NCBI GenBank assembly: GCA_002401295.1
Contig: NVSR01000040.1
Location: 1 to 21,225, forward strand
Length of the DNA: 21,225 nt
Direction of reading: 5' to 3'
DNA from: SAR324 cluster bacterium
GTDB taxonomy: Bacteria > SAR324 > XYD2-FULL-50-16
The position numbers and the translations under genes are program-made. A model generated the notes under the pieces. That model did not search any database, was not told the origin of the DNA, and saw nothing but the letters and a program-made list of their open reading frames with translations. Below are positions 1-7,084 of this stretch, one piece after another. Position 1 is the first letter of the stretch, and every line of letters begins with the position of its first letter.

Positions 1-38
1 GGCGCAAAGGCTCCAACCTACCCATCGTTGACAGGAAT
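1..38. repeat. Left arm of a ~230-bp imperfect inverted repeat
   Basis: This arm pairs with 193-230. The inner 18 bp (21-38 against 193-210) and the outer 10 bp (1-10 against 221-230) are perfect reverse complements, while the 10 bp between them are diverged. About 154 bp of AT-rich DNA lie between the arms. The outer part also matches, in reverse, the palindromic repeat at 1949-1976 (20 of 21 bases over 1-21). The element runs into the window edge, so its true left end is unknown. It looks like a small non-autonomous repeat; no transposase is visible. Confidence 0.7.
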
Positions 39-192
39 CGATCAACAAATAAATAAATCAAAAACAATAAGGAACAGCCCTACATTACACACAATTGAAA
101 CGAGGCATAACGGCATTAATCTGTTATGATTAAGAAAAAAAGACAAAAATTATTCTATCCCCTTCTTTCATGATGAAAACATCAATCATTCA

Positions 193-237
193 ATTCCTGT
201 CAACGATGGGCACGGCTGCGCCTTTGCGCCATCCTAC
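193..237. repeat. Right arm of the inverted repeat, sharing a motif with 1949-1976
   Basis: Bases 193-230 pair with 1-38. The last 18 bp (220-237) are identical to 1959-1976, the right half of the palindromic repeat between the caiB-like and gcdH genes. The left half of that palindrome is not preserved here, so this is a partial copy joined to a different flank. Confidence 0.7.
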
Positions 238-323
238 GGGACATCTTTGAGACAAAGGGCACAAATAACTACTTTTATTCGCGCGGGGGATAGGGCAATT
301 CTGGGAAGCAACTCAATTACTCT

Positions 324-533
324 ATGGCCATTGAGGGATTCTCTGCCGGAATTGGCTAGGATGTAGCCCAAACGCAAAGAGAGGCACTCACCCAAATCTA
401 CTCCAAAGGGTACACAACGGAAATGTGGGCTTGTGGCGTCAAGGAGGTCGTTTGCATCGCCTTGGTATTCAAGGGTAAAGAACTACATACTATATTTGAA
501 GTCATCAAGCCAGATCACCCTGCTGTTCTTTGA
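324..533 (+). pseudogene. Decayed 3' fragment resembling a PD-(D/E)XK nuclease / AAA-ATPase-like protein
   Basis: In the frame starting at 324 a short reading frame is interrupted by TAG at 357-359 and then runs to TGA at 531-533. After the stop the peptide contains ALTQIYSKGY followed by a run of hydrophobic residues (VVCIALVFKGKEL). This resembles the end of the PDDEXK_9 domain found at the C-terminus of the DUF1703/AAA-ATPase-like family, where ALKQI-x-x-KGY is followed by a beta strand reading roughly as VGIAF. Only about 58 residues survive and there is no usable start signal, so I call it a remnant. The family call rests on a short motif remembered by eye and could be wrong. Confidence 0.45.
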
Positions 534-554
534 TAGGGAACAAATTCCAAGTCA

Positions 555-573
555 AATGGGCGCTTTGCCCATT
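555..573 (-). terminator. Hairpin just after the caiB-like gene, probable operon terminator
   Basis: A perfect 7-bp stem (555-561 AATGGGC with 567-573 GCCCATT) has a 5-nt loop and begins 6 nt past the stop codon of the caiB-like gene as read on the minus strand. The DNA after it is T-rich but has no clean U-tract, so termination may be weak. Its place at the end of the minus-strand gene series supports the call. Confidence 0.5.
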
Positions 574-579
574 CTACTC

Positions 580-1728
580 TTACCCAACTTTTCTCTGGCT
601 CACAAATCTCTCCAGAATTTCCTCCGTGTGCTCTCCCAAAAGTGGTGGGGCAGTATGAGTCTCATATTGGAAATCTTTGTATTTTATAGGGCTGTTGACC
701 ATCTGAATCCAATCTCCTAATTGATGACGAACTTTGGTGATCATACCACGAGCCAAGACCTGTTCGTTTTCAAAGACATCCTGCATCGTATTAATCGGTC
801 CGGCAGGCACGTTATTTTGCTGCAGTTCTTCCAACCATTCCGCCGCGTTTTTTGTCACCAAGATTTCATTCAAGGCAGCACTCAGGCTGACTCGATTTTT
901 GACGCGATCTGTATTGCTTAGGAATCTCTCATCTTCCGCCAGTTCTGGATGTCCCAGGATTCTACAGAGATTGCCGAATTGGCCGTTGTTCCCCACTCCG
1001 ATATTAAAATAACCGTCCTTGGACATAAAAGTCTCATAAGGCACGATACTGGGATGGGCGTTGCCATAACGCTTGGCGTTTTCTCCTGAGATTAAGAAAC
1101 TGCTGGCTACATTGGCCATCGAGGCTACTGCTGTGTCGAGCAGACTGACATCGATATACTCTCCCTTGCCTGTTTTCCCCCGCTTGTGCAGAGAAGACAA
1201 AATACCGATGGTGGAAAATAACCCTGCCAGGATATCAGTAATAGCCACACCAACTTTCATGGGCTGTCCTTCCACTTCTCCTGTAATACTCATCAGGCCA
1301 CACAAGCCCTGGATGATAAAATCATAACCGGGCATGTCTTTATAAGGGCCATCCTGACCATATCCAGTGATGGAGCAGTAGATTACCGAAGGATTCAATG
1401 CTTTGATAGTGTCATAATCCAGGTTGTACTTTTTCAAGCCACCCACCTTGAAGTTTTCAATCACCACATCCGCTTCTTTGGCGATTTCATGCAATACTTC
1501 TTGTCCTTCTTTGGTGCGAATGTCGATGACAACACTTTTTTTATTTCGATTGCAAGAAAGGTAATAGGCTGATTCCGATTTATAGAAGGGAGGGCCCCAG
1601 GCACGAGTATCATCACCTCTGGCAGATTCGATTTTTATCACTTCAGCCCCTAAATCCGCCAACATCATGGAGCAGTAAGGGCCTGCAAGAACTCTGGATA
1701 AATCCAATACGGTAATGTCTTTAAGCAT
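580..1728 (-). CDS. CaiB/BaiF class III CoA-transferase, probable glutarate CoA-transferase
   Basis: A 382-residue protein of normal family length. It would move CoA from a donor such as succinyl-CoA to a free carboxylic acid in the cytoplasm. The N-terminus (VLDLSRVLAGPYCSMMLADLGAEVIK) is the Rossmann-type opening of class III transferases, and D165 in VAITDILAGL sits where formyl-CoA transferase has its catalytic Asp169. ENFKVG and the GYGQDGPY segment are also typical. The ATG at 1728 has a GGAG element about 6 nt upstream. It is the last gene of the minus-strand series, downstream of glutaryl-CoA dehydrogenase, so I infer that it activates glutarate to glutaryl-CoA (compare mammalian SUGCT). 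The family is certain; the substrate is inferred from context. A 373-bp repeat-containing gap upstream could give it its own promoter. Confidence 0.88.
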   Translation of the reverse strand: MLKDITVLDLSRVLAGPYCSMMLADLGAEVIKIESARGDDTRAWGPPFYKSESAYYLSCNRNKKSVVIDIRTKEGQEVLHEIAKEADVVIENFKVGGLKKYNLDYDTIKALNPSVIYCSITGYGQDGPYKDMPGYDFIIQGLCGLMSITGEVEGQPMKVGVAITDILAGLFSTIGILSSLHKRGKTGKGEYIDVSLLDTAVASMANVASSFLISGENAKRYGNAHPSIVPYETFMSKDGYFNIGVGNNGQFGNLCRILGHPELAEDERFLSNTDRVKNRVSLSAALNEILVTKNAAEWLEELQQNNVPAGPINTMQDVFENEQVLARGMITKVRHQLGDWIQMVNSPIKYKDFQYETHTAPPLLGEHTEEILERFVSQRKVG

Positions 1729-1863
1729 AGTCTCTCCAAATTAGGCTAAGGGTCACTGTTGTCTTAATCGATAAAGAAACATGTTTTCAGTCTTATAGCT
1801 AAAAAAACATGAGATGGGTAGTCTTAGGAACCCGGAAGGAAATAATACTCTTGGTGGATAGGT

Positions 1864-1887
1864 ATTCCCATGCGGGAGCATGGGAAT
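1864..1887. repeat. Perfect 10-bp inverted repeat, ATTCCCATGC hairpin
   Basis: Arms 1864-1873 (ATTCCCATGC) and 1878-1887 (GCATGGGAAT) are separated by GGGA. This is a stable stem with a tetraloop. Similar hairpins occur as dispersed intergenic repeats in several gammaproteobacterial genomes (from memory). No T-run follows on either strand, so I do not call it a terminator. Confidence 0.6.
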
Positions 1888-1896
1888 GAAAGTAGG

Positions 1897-2018
1897 GATT
1901 AAAACTAATACTCAGTCATTGCTGTTATGCTGGGCAAAATTTGAGTTTGTAGGATGGAGCCTTTGCGCCATCCTACAGCACCCCAACAAATCAAGACTGA
2001 GTACTGGTTGTTTTAATC
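1897..2018. repeat. Imperfect inverted repeat enclosing the palindromic repeat
   Basis: GATTAAAAC at 1897-1905 and TACTCAGTC at 1909-1917 recur in reverse complement as GACTGAGTA at 1995-2003 and GTTTTAATC at 2010-2018. The inner spacing differs by 3 bp between the arms. The centre (about 1957) nearly coincides with the centre of the 1949-1976 palindrome, so the whole 122-bp unit is a nested, MITE-like structure. No target-site duplication was established. Confidence 0.55.
1949..1976. repeat. Palindromic dispersed repeat (GTAGGATGG...CCATCCTAC)
   Basis: Arms of 9 bp, GTAGGATGG (1949-1957) and CCATCCTAC (1968-1976), flank AGCCTTTGCG. Partial copies are at 220-237 (18 bp identical to the right half) and at 1-21 in reverse (20 of 21 bases). 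Three partial or complete copies within 2 kb, all outside genes, mark it as a dispersed intergenic repeat. Confidence 0.7.
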
Positions 2019-2101
2019 TTCAAGCCTTCGTGCTCTTTGTGTTCTTTGTGGTTATTTTTTTCAGGTCTTTGTCCGACAAACCAAGGCTGGCTGAGTAATA
2101 A

Positions 2102-3259
2102 TTACTCAAAAGCATTGATACCAGTGATGTGCTTGCCTAAAACTAGGGTATGAATGTTATCTGTTCCTTCATAGGTGATGACGGATTCCAGGTTAGCCAT
2201 GTGGCGGATAATGTGGAATTCAAGGCTGATTCCATTTCCACCCAAGAGAGCACGAGCATCTCGAGCAATCTTGATGGCTTCACGGCAGGAGTTCATCTTT
2301 CCCATAGAAACCATGTCAGGTGTTGCCTTACCGGCATCCATCAGTTGTCCCAGGCGTAGATTGAGTAACTGTGCCTTGGTGATTTCCGTCAGCATGTTGG
2401 CCAAATCTTTCTGGATCAACTGAAAAGAAGCGATTGGCTTGCCAAATTGGATACGCTCTTTTGTATAAGTTACAGCGGTCTCGTAACAAGCGATGGCAGC
2501 ACCGATAGCTCCCCAGGCAATACCAAAGCGAGCTTGTGTCAAACAGCTGAGTGGAGCACCAATACCACGAGTACTGCCAGGCAAGAAGTTTGCGTCAGGT
2601 ACAAAACAATTATCAAAGACCAGTTCACCTGTGATGGAAGCTCGTAAAGACATCTTTTTCTTGATCTCAGGTCGTGCGAATCCTCCAAATTCTTTTTCTA
2701 CAATGAAACCTCGAATACCCTCCTCTGTTCTGGCCCAAACAACAGCCAGATCAGCAATGGGGGCATTGGTGATCCACATTTTCGCTCCATTCAACAACCA
2801 ACCGCCATCAACTTTTTTGGCTGTTGTTTTCATGGCTACGGGATTGGATCCCACATCTGGTTCCGTCAGGCCGAAGCAGCCGATCAGTTCAGCAGTCGCC
2901 ATTTTAGGCAGAAAACGCTCGCGTTGTTCTTCCGAACCATAGCGAAAAATAGGGTACATACACAGAGAACTTTGTACGGAAACAAAACTTCTCAGTCCGC
3001 TGTCTCCTCTTTCCAGTTCCTGGCAAATCAGTCCGTAGGCGGTATAGCTGGCTTCACTACCACCGTATTTGGCAGGAAGTGTGGCACCTAAAAGACCCAA
3101 TTCAGCTGATTTTTTAATCAGATTTTCGGGAAGAACGCCCTTCTCAAAGGATTCCGCCATGACGGGGATGACATCTCTGTCCGCAAACTCTCCAACTGTT
3201 TCGCGAATGATTTTTTCTTCATCAGTCAGGAACTCATCCAATAATAAAAAATCTTCCAT
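2102..3259 (-). CDS. gcdH: Glutaryl-CoA dehydrogenase (decarboxylating)
   Basis: A 385-residue FAD acyl-CoA dehydrogenase. It would oxidise and decarboxylate glutaryl-CoA to crotonyl-CoA and CO2, passing electrons to ETF. CFGLTEPDVGSNP (128-140) and MWITNAP (161-167) are FAD/substrate-fold motifs. E364 in ITYEGTDNIHTL is the catalytic base in the position used by glutaryl-CoA dehydrogenases, and R90 in SGLRSFVSVQSSL matches the arginine (Arg94 in human GCDH) that holds the distal carboxylate. That arginine separates this subfamily from ordinary acyl-CoA dehydrogenases. The length is normal. GAGAAG lies just upstream of the ATG at 3259. The gene follows the aldehyde dehydrogenase by 38 bp, so co-transcription is likely. 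Confidence 0.9.
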   Translation of the reverse strand: MEDFLLLDEFLTDEEKIIRETVGEFADRDVIPVMAESFEKGVLPENLIKKSAELGLLGATLPAKYGGSEASYTAYGLICQELERGDSGLRSFVSVQSSLCMYPIFRYGSEEQRERFLPKMATAELIGCFGLTEPDVGSNPVAMKTTAKKVDGGWLLNGAKMWITNAPIADLAVVWARTEEGIRGFIVEKEFGGFARPEIKKKMSLRASITGELVFDNCFVPDANFLPGSTRGIGAPLSCLTQARFGIAWGAIGAAIACYETAVTYTKERIQFGKPIASFQLIQKDLANMLTEITKAQLLNLRLGQLMDAGKATPDMVSMGKMNSCREAIKIARDARALLGGNGISLEFHIIRHMANLESVITYEGTDNIHTLVLGKHITGINAFE

Positions 3260-3297
3260 TTTTACTTCTCAATAAACGTATGTTTTTAAAGTTCACC

Positions 3298-4740
3298 TCA
3301 ATATACTAAGAGGCGTGGTTCAGTCATTTCTTCCATCACATATCTGGCACCTTCCCGGCCCAGACCCGATGCTTTAACCCCACCGTAGGGCATGCTATCT
3401 ACTCTAAATCCCGGTACATTGTTGATCATCACACCGGCGACCTCCAGTTGCTCATGAGCAACTTTCATTTGACTCAATTGGTTGGTAAAGACTCCAGCCT
3501 GCAATCCAAAAATAGAATCATTAATCTGATCGATGCCTTCTTGGAAAGTATTGATTTTTTCTAGAATCGCCACAGGCCCAAAGACTTCTTCCTGCACCAC
3601 TTTCATGTTTGGTTGAGTATTGGTCAGCAAGGTGGGTGCGTAGAGATTATTCTTTTCACTGAGTATTTTTCCACCGCTGAGCAATTCCGCTCCTTGTTGC
3701 AGTGCTTCTTGTACCCAGGAATCAATCCGCTGCAAATGAGTCTTGTCGATAATGGGGCCAACCATATTCTCAGCTTTTGCCGGATCACCTGTTTGGATGG
3801 CTTCCATCTCTTTAAGCAAGAGTTGCTGGAACACATCAAAAACAGAATCCATGACGTAGATCCTTTGTGTGGAAATGCAAATTTGCCCGGCATAGAGATA
3901 GGCACCCACGGCAATGGTCTTGGCTGCAACTTTTAAGTCTGCTGTTTCATCGACGATGACTGCGGCGTTGCCTCCTAATTCCAAAGCTACCTTTTTTTGG
4001 CCACAGATACTCTTCAGATACCAACCAACTTGAGGACTTCCAGTAAAAGAGAGCATTTTCATACGCTCGTCTCGAACCATTTTTTCCGCGACTGGAATAT
4101 CAGTGACAAGTACGTTCACCGCTCCCGCTGGATAACCAACCTTTTCAGCCAAGGCCGCCAGTAACAGGCAGCTCAAAGGCGCTTGGGGGGCTGGTTTTAA
4201 AACGACTGAACAGCCAATGGCTAAAGCCGGAGCTACCTTATGTAGCGCCAGATTCAAAGGAAAATTAAAAGGAGAAATACAAGCGATAGGGCCTATCGGG
4301 AATCGCTTGGTAAAAGCAGTTTTACCGAGGCCCGCATCATGGTCCATGGGAACATGTTCTCCAGCCAAACGAGTAGCTTCCGTAGCTGCCAGAGCAATCG
4401 TAGTGACACAACGTTGTGCTTCAGATCGCGCGTAACCGATAGGTTTGCCCGCTTCAGCCACAATCAACTCGGCCAAAGGCTCTTGCACTTTCTCTAGCTC
4501 CTCTTGCAGGCGGAACAGGAGTTCCGCTCTTTTTTCGGCAGACCAGCGCTTCATGATACCAAAAGCAGTTTCAGCTGATTGAATCGCTTCCTCCATCTGC
4601 TCTTCCGAAGCCAAAGGCAACTCTGCCATCACACTTTGATCGTACTTATTAACAACCGTTAATGTTTCACCCGTACCCTGAGGCTGCCATTGGCCGTTAA
4701 TGAAGTTCCCTTTTTTTAGGATCTGCTGAAAAACTTGCAT
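3298..4740 (-). CDS. NAD(P)-dependent aldehyde dehydrogenase, probable glutarate/succinate semialdehyde dehydrogenase
   Basis: A 480-residue cytoplasmic ALDH-superfamily enzyme, full length. N158 (SPFNFPLN), K182 (VLKPAP), E254 (LELGGN) and C288 (AGQICIS) are the expected oxyanion, cofactor, base and nucleophile residues, and EEVFGPV and YGGVKASGLGREG are conserved C-terminal motifs. The C-terminal segment (GFRVDSMPYGGVKASG, ending EMTEPRLLVY) resembles the lactaldehyde/phosphonoacetaldehyde (F21-like) branch more than classical GabD/DavD. Its position between a class III aminotransferase and glutaryl-CoA dehydrogenase implies oxidation of glutarate semialdehyde to glutarate, possibly also succinate semialdehyde. 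The enzyme class is secure; the substrate is inferred. A GAGAAAAAGA stretch precedes the ATG at 4740. Confidence 0.88.
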   Translation of the reverse strand: MQVFQQILKKGNFINGQWQPQGTGETLTVVNKYDQSVMAELPLASEEQMEEAIQSAETAFGIMKRWSAEKRAELLFRLQEELEKVQEPLAELIVAEAGKPIGYARSEAQRCVTTIALAATEATRLAGEHVPMDHDAGLGKTAFTKRFPIGPIACISPFNFPLNLALHKVAPALAIGCSVVLKPAPQAPLSCLLLAALAEKVGYPAGAVNVLVTDIPVAEKMVRDERMKMLSFTGSPQVGWYLKSICGQKKVALELGGNAAVIVDETADLKVAAKTIAVGAYLYAGQICISTQRIYVMDSVFDVFQQLLLKEMEAIQTGDPAKAENMVGPIIDKTHLQRIDSWVQEALQQGAELLSGGKILSEKNNLYAPTLLTNTQPNMKVVQEEVFGPVAILEKINTFQEGIDQINDSIFGLQAGVFTNQLSQMKVAHEQLEVAGVMINNVPGFRVDSMPYGGVKASGLGREGARYVMEEMTEPRLLVY

Positions 4741-4900
4741 TCTTTTTCTCGTTGTTACTTGGAGTTGATAAATTTCCTGGATTTGTTCATAACTTCGGTC
4801 AAAGGAGAAGCCGGATATAACGCTAACTCTAACCCGTGTAAATCCCCAGTCACATGAATCAGAGCAAGGAGCGAAGCGATGTATCCGGCATAGAATCTTT
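4741..4900. other. 160-bp gap between aminotransferase and aldehyde dehydrogenase genes with an 8-bp inverted repeat
   Basis: GCCGGATA (4810-4817) and TATCCGGC (4882-4889) are exact reverse complements 64 bp apart and resemble the ends of REP/BIME-type elements. No reading frame of note is present. In a series otherwise spaced by 27-49 bp between neighbouring genes, this gap may hold an mRNA processing site or an internal promoter. Confidence 0.45.
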
Positions 4901-6202
4901 CTATAGAGCGTGAATAGCTTCCAAACCTTCTTCGATGATTGCGATGCCTTTTTTTAATAATTCAAGTTCCGTGTTCAAAGGAGCTAGAATTCGTAACACA
5001 TTCCCAGAGGTTCCCGCAGTGATGATAGAAAGCCGCTTATCCGTACAATAGGCCTGTAATGCTTTTGTTTTTTCTACAGCTGGGGCTTTGCTATCCAGAT
5101 CCTCCACTAGCTCTACCGCCACCATAGGCCCCAAACCTCGAATGTCTCCAATTAAAGGGTATTTTTCTGCCAGTCTTGCAAATTCCTGTCTTAAAAATTC
5201 ACCACCCTTTCTTCCCTGCTCTAATAAATCCGTATTTTCAAAAAGATCAATACTCGCAAGAGCTGCCACACAAGCGATAGGACTGCCTGCATAGGTACCA
5301 CCCAAACCACCGACTTGTGGATGATCCATAATCTCTGTCCGTCCAGTGACCGCACTCAGAGGCAAACCTGCTGCCAAGGACTTTGCTGAGACTAGCATGT
5401 CATAATCAATATCAAGCAGTCCTGATGCAAAAAGGCTGCCTGTTCGGCCAAAACCCGTTTGGATTTCGTCACAGATTGTTAAGATTCCATATTGCTGAGT
5501 CAACTCCCGCAATTCCTGGAAAAATTCAGCATCAGCCTGGACAAATCCTCCTTCTCCCTGAACGGGCTCGAAGATGATAGCCGCAATATCTTCAGGGTTC
5601 ACCTGATTCACAAAAGCTTTGCGAATTGCTTTCAAGGTGATCTGATTGGCTTCTTTCTGATCCCCATCCGTCATTTGATAAGCATAGGGAAAAGGGACGC
5701 GATAAATTTCCGGCGCGTAAGGACCAAAGCCAGTCTTATAAGGCGTCACTTTACTAGTTAGGGACATGCCCATTAAAGTCCGGCCATGGAAAGCATTCTC
5801 AAAGCACAAGACCGCCGGACGCTTTGTATAACTACGGGCAATCTTAATGGCATTCTCAACGGCTTCCGCACCAGTGGTGACCAGCATGGTTTTTTTCTCG
5901 AAATCACCAGGGGTGATTTGATTCAGCTTCTCTGCTAACTGGATGTAACTCTCATAGATGGAAACATGGAAACAGGAATGTAAAAATTGGCCCATCTGTT
6001 CCTGAATCGCGGACATGATCGCTTCGTGACGGTGACCTACATTCATCACTCCGATACCACCGGTGAAATCAATCCACTCGTTACCATCCACATCAATGAT
6101 GGTAGCTCCCTTCGCTGATTGAATGACACAAGGTGTAGTTTGCGCAACCGCTCTGGGGATCGCCTTTTCTCTTCTTTCTCTCAGTTCACTGGACCTGGAC
6201 AT
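4901..6202 (-). CDS. gabT: Class III PLP aminotransferase, 4-aminobutyrate / 5-aminovalerate type
   Basis: A 433-residue omega-aminotransferase of the GabT family. It would move the terminal amino group of GABA or 5-aminovalerate to 2-oxoglutarate, giving the semialdehyde and glutamate. K274 in VSAKSLAAGLPLS is the Schiff-base lysine, D245 in CDEIQTGFGRTG holds the PLP ring nitrogen, GAEAVENA (111-118) is the phosphate-binding segment, and FEPVQGEGG (211-219) matches the region of the GabT glutamates. The length equals that of E. coli GabT (about 426). GAGG lies 5 nt before the ATG at 6202. It sits 49 bp behind the second permease gene. With glutaryl-CoA dehydrogenase in the same series, 5-aminovalerate is the more likely main substrate (DavT role), but GABA cannot be excluded. 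Confidence 0.9.
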   Translation of the reverse strand: MSRSSELRERREKAIPRAVAQTTPCVIQSAKGATIIDVDGNEWIDFTGGIGVMNVGHRHEAIMSAIQEQMGQFLHSCFHVSIYESYIQLAEKLNQITPGDFEKKTMLVTTGAEAVENAIKIARSYTKRPAVLCFENAFHGRTLMGMSLTSKVTPYKTGFGPYAPEIYRVPFPYAYQMTDGDQKEANQITLKAIRKAFVNQVNPEDIAAIIFEPVQGEGGFVQADAEFFQELRELTQQYGILTICDEIQTGFGRTGSLFASGLLDIDYDMLVSAKSLAAGLPLSAVTGRTEIMDHPQVGGLGGTYAGSPIACVAALASIDLFENTDLLEQGRKGGEFLRQEFARLAEKYPLIGDIRGLGPMVAVELVEDLDSKAPAVEKTKALQAYCTDKRLSIITAGTSGNVLRILAPLNTELELLKKGIAIIEEGLEAIHAL

Positions 6203-6251
6203 AATTCCTCAAATATTAACAAACAATTTTTTAAATCAGTCTTGGGGGAAA

Positions 6252-7052
6252 CTAGGACTTCACTCCACGCATTGCTTCTCCTCGCCGGCGTAGATATTCC
6301 ATCAGGGCTAGGAAACCAGTCGATAAAACAATCAAGAAAGTGGCGACCACAGTGATTGTCGGATTGATTTCAAAACGAATCCCTTCAAACATCTTCACAG
6401 GTAAGGTTCTATATTCGATACCCGAGATAAAAAGAGCGATCACGACTTCATCAAAGGAAGTCACAAAGGCGAACAAAGCGCCCGAAACAATGCCTGGTGT
6501 GATAATCGGCAAGGTCACTTTAAAGAAAGTCGTCACGGGGTTCGCACCCAGACTGGCGGCCGCATTTTCCAAAGAGCGATCAAAACTCTGTAAGGTCGCG
6601 GAGATGGTGACCACCACAAAGGGTGTCGCCAACACGGTATGGGCCAAAACCATGCCCATAAAGGTTTCTACCATCGATAACTTGGAATAGATGAAATACA
6701 TACCCGCCGCCGCGATGATCAAGGGCGCAACCATGGGGGAAACAATAAATGCCGTCAGTATGGCTTTCCCTCTAAAATTTCCTCTCACTAAGCCCATCGA
6801 AGCTAAGACGCCTAATGTTGTGGCCAGAATCGTAGTGACAACAGCGATGCTGATGCTATTTTTTGCCGCATCCAGCCAATCCTGATCATTTAAGAACTGT
6901 TCGTACCAACGCAGGGAATAACCTGGTGGTGGAAAGGTCAAAAAAGAGGCCGAGCTAAAGGACATCGGGATGATAACCAAGATCGGAAAGATCAGGTAAA
7001 TAAAAACAGCAAGACAAAACAGACGGAAGAACCATCGCCAAATAAAATTCAT
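6252..7052 (-). CDS. potC: ABC transporter inner-membrane permease, PotC-like
   Basis: A 266-residue protein with about six membrane segments, the first at roughly 9-30 (FRLFCLAVFIYLIFPILVII). The cytoplasmic EAA loop, LENAAASLGANPVTTFFKVT around 180, is the contact site for the ATPase, and LPIITPGIVSGALFAFVTSFDE is strongly PotC-like. It would form one half of the membrane channel. It follows the PotB-like gene by 32 bp, with AAGG about 7 nt before the ATG. Length and topology are normal for the family of spermidine/putrescine-type importers. The substrate cannot be read from the permease; the catabolic genes downstream suggest an omega-amino acid or diamine. Confidence 0.88.
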   Translation of the reverse strand: MNFIWRWFFRLFCLAVFIYLIFPILVIIPMSFSSASFLTFPPPGYSLRWYEQFLNDQDWLDAAKNSISIAVVTTILATTLGVLASMGLVRGNFRGKAILTAFIVSPMVAPLIIAAAGMYFIYSKLSMVETFMGMVLAHTVLATPFVVVTISATLQSFDRSLENAAASLGANPVTTFFKVTLPIITPGIVSGALFAFVTSFDEVVIALFISGIEYRTLPVKMFEGIRFEINPTITVVATFLIVLSTGFLALMEYLRRRGEAMRGVKS

Positions 7053-7084
7053 GGGCTAACCTTGAGTTGAAGGAGAAAGTCTCA

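Larger units (their letters stand above)
1729..2101. other. Non-coding gap between gcdH and the caiB-like gene, rich in inverted repeats
   Basis: The 373 bp hold no convincing gene. They contain a GC-rich hairpin (1864-1887), a palindromic repeat (1949-1976) and a pair of longer imperfect arms (1897-1917 and 1995-2018) enclosing it. A CTTTGTG-type tract at 2025-2056 (GTGCTCTTTGTGTTCTTTGT and neighbours) has the look of another dispersed intergenic sequence. The reading frame at 1880-2098 runs through all of these repeats and is not credible. Confidence 0.7.

Noticed and set aside
433..720. Plus-strand frame of 95 codons overlapping the caiB-like gene end
   Set aside because: It runs antisense through the CoA-transferase and the hairpin, and its protein matches no family; a shadow.
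2493..2942. 149-codon plus-strand frame inside gcdH
   Set aside because: Antisense to a clear glutaryl-CoA dehydrogenase; low-complexity composition typical of a shadow frame.
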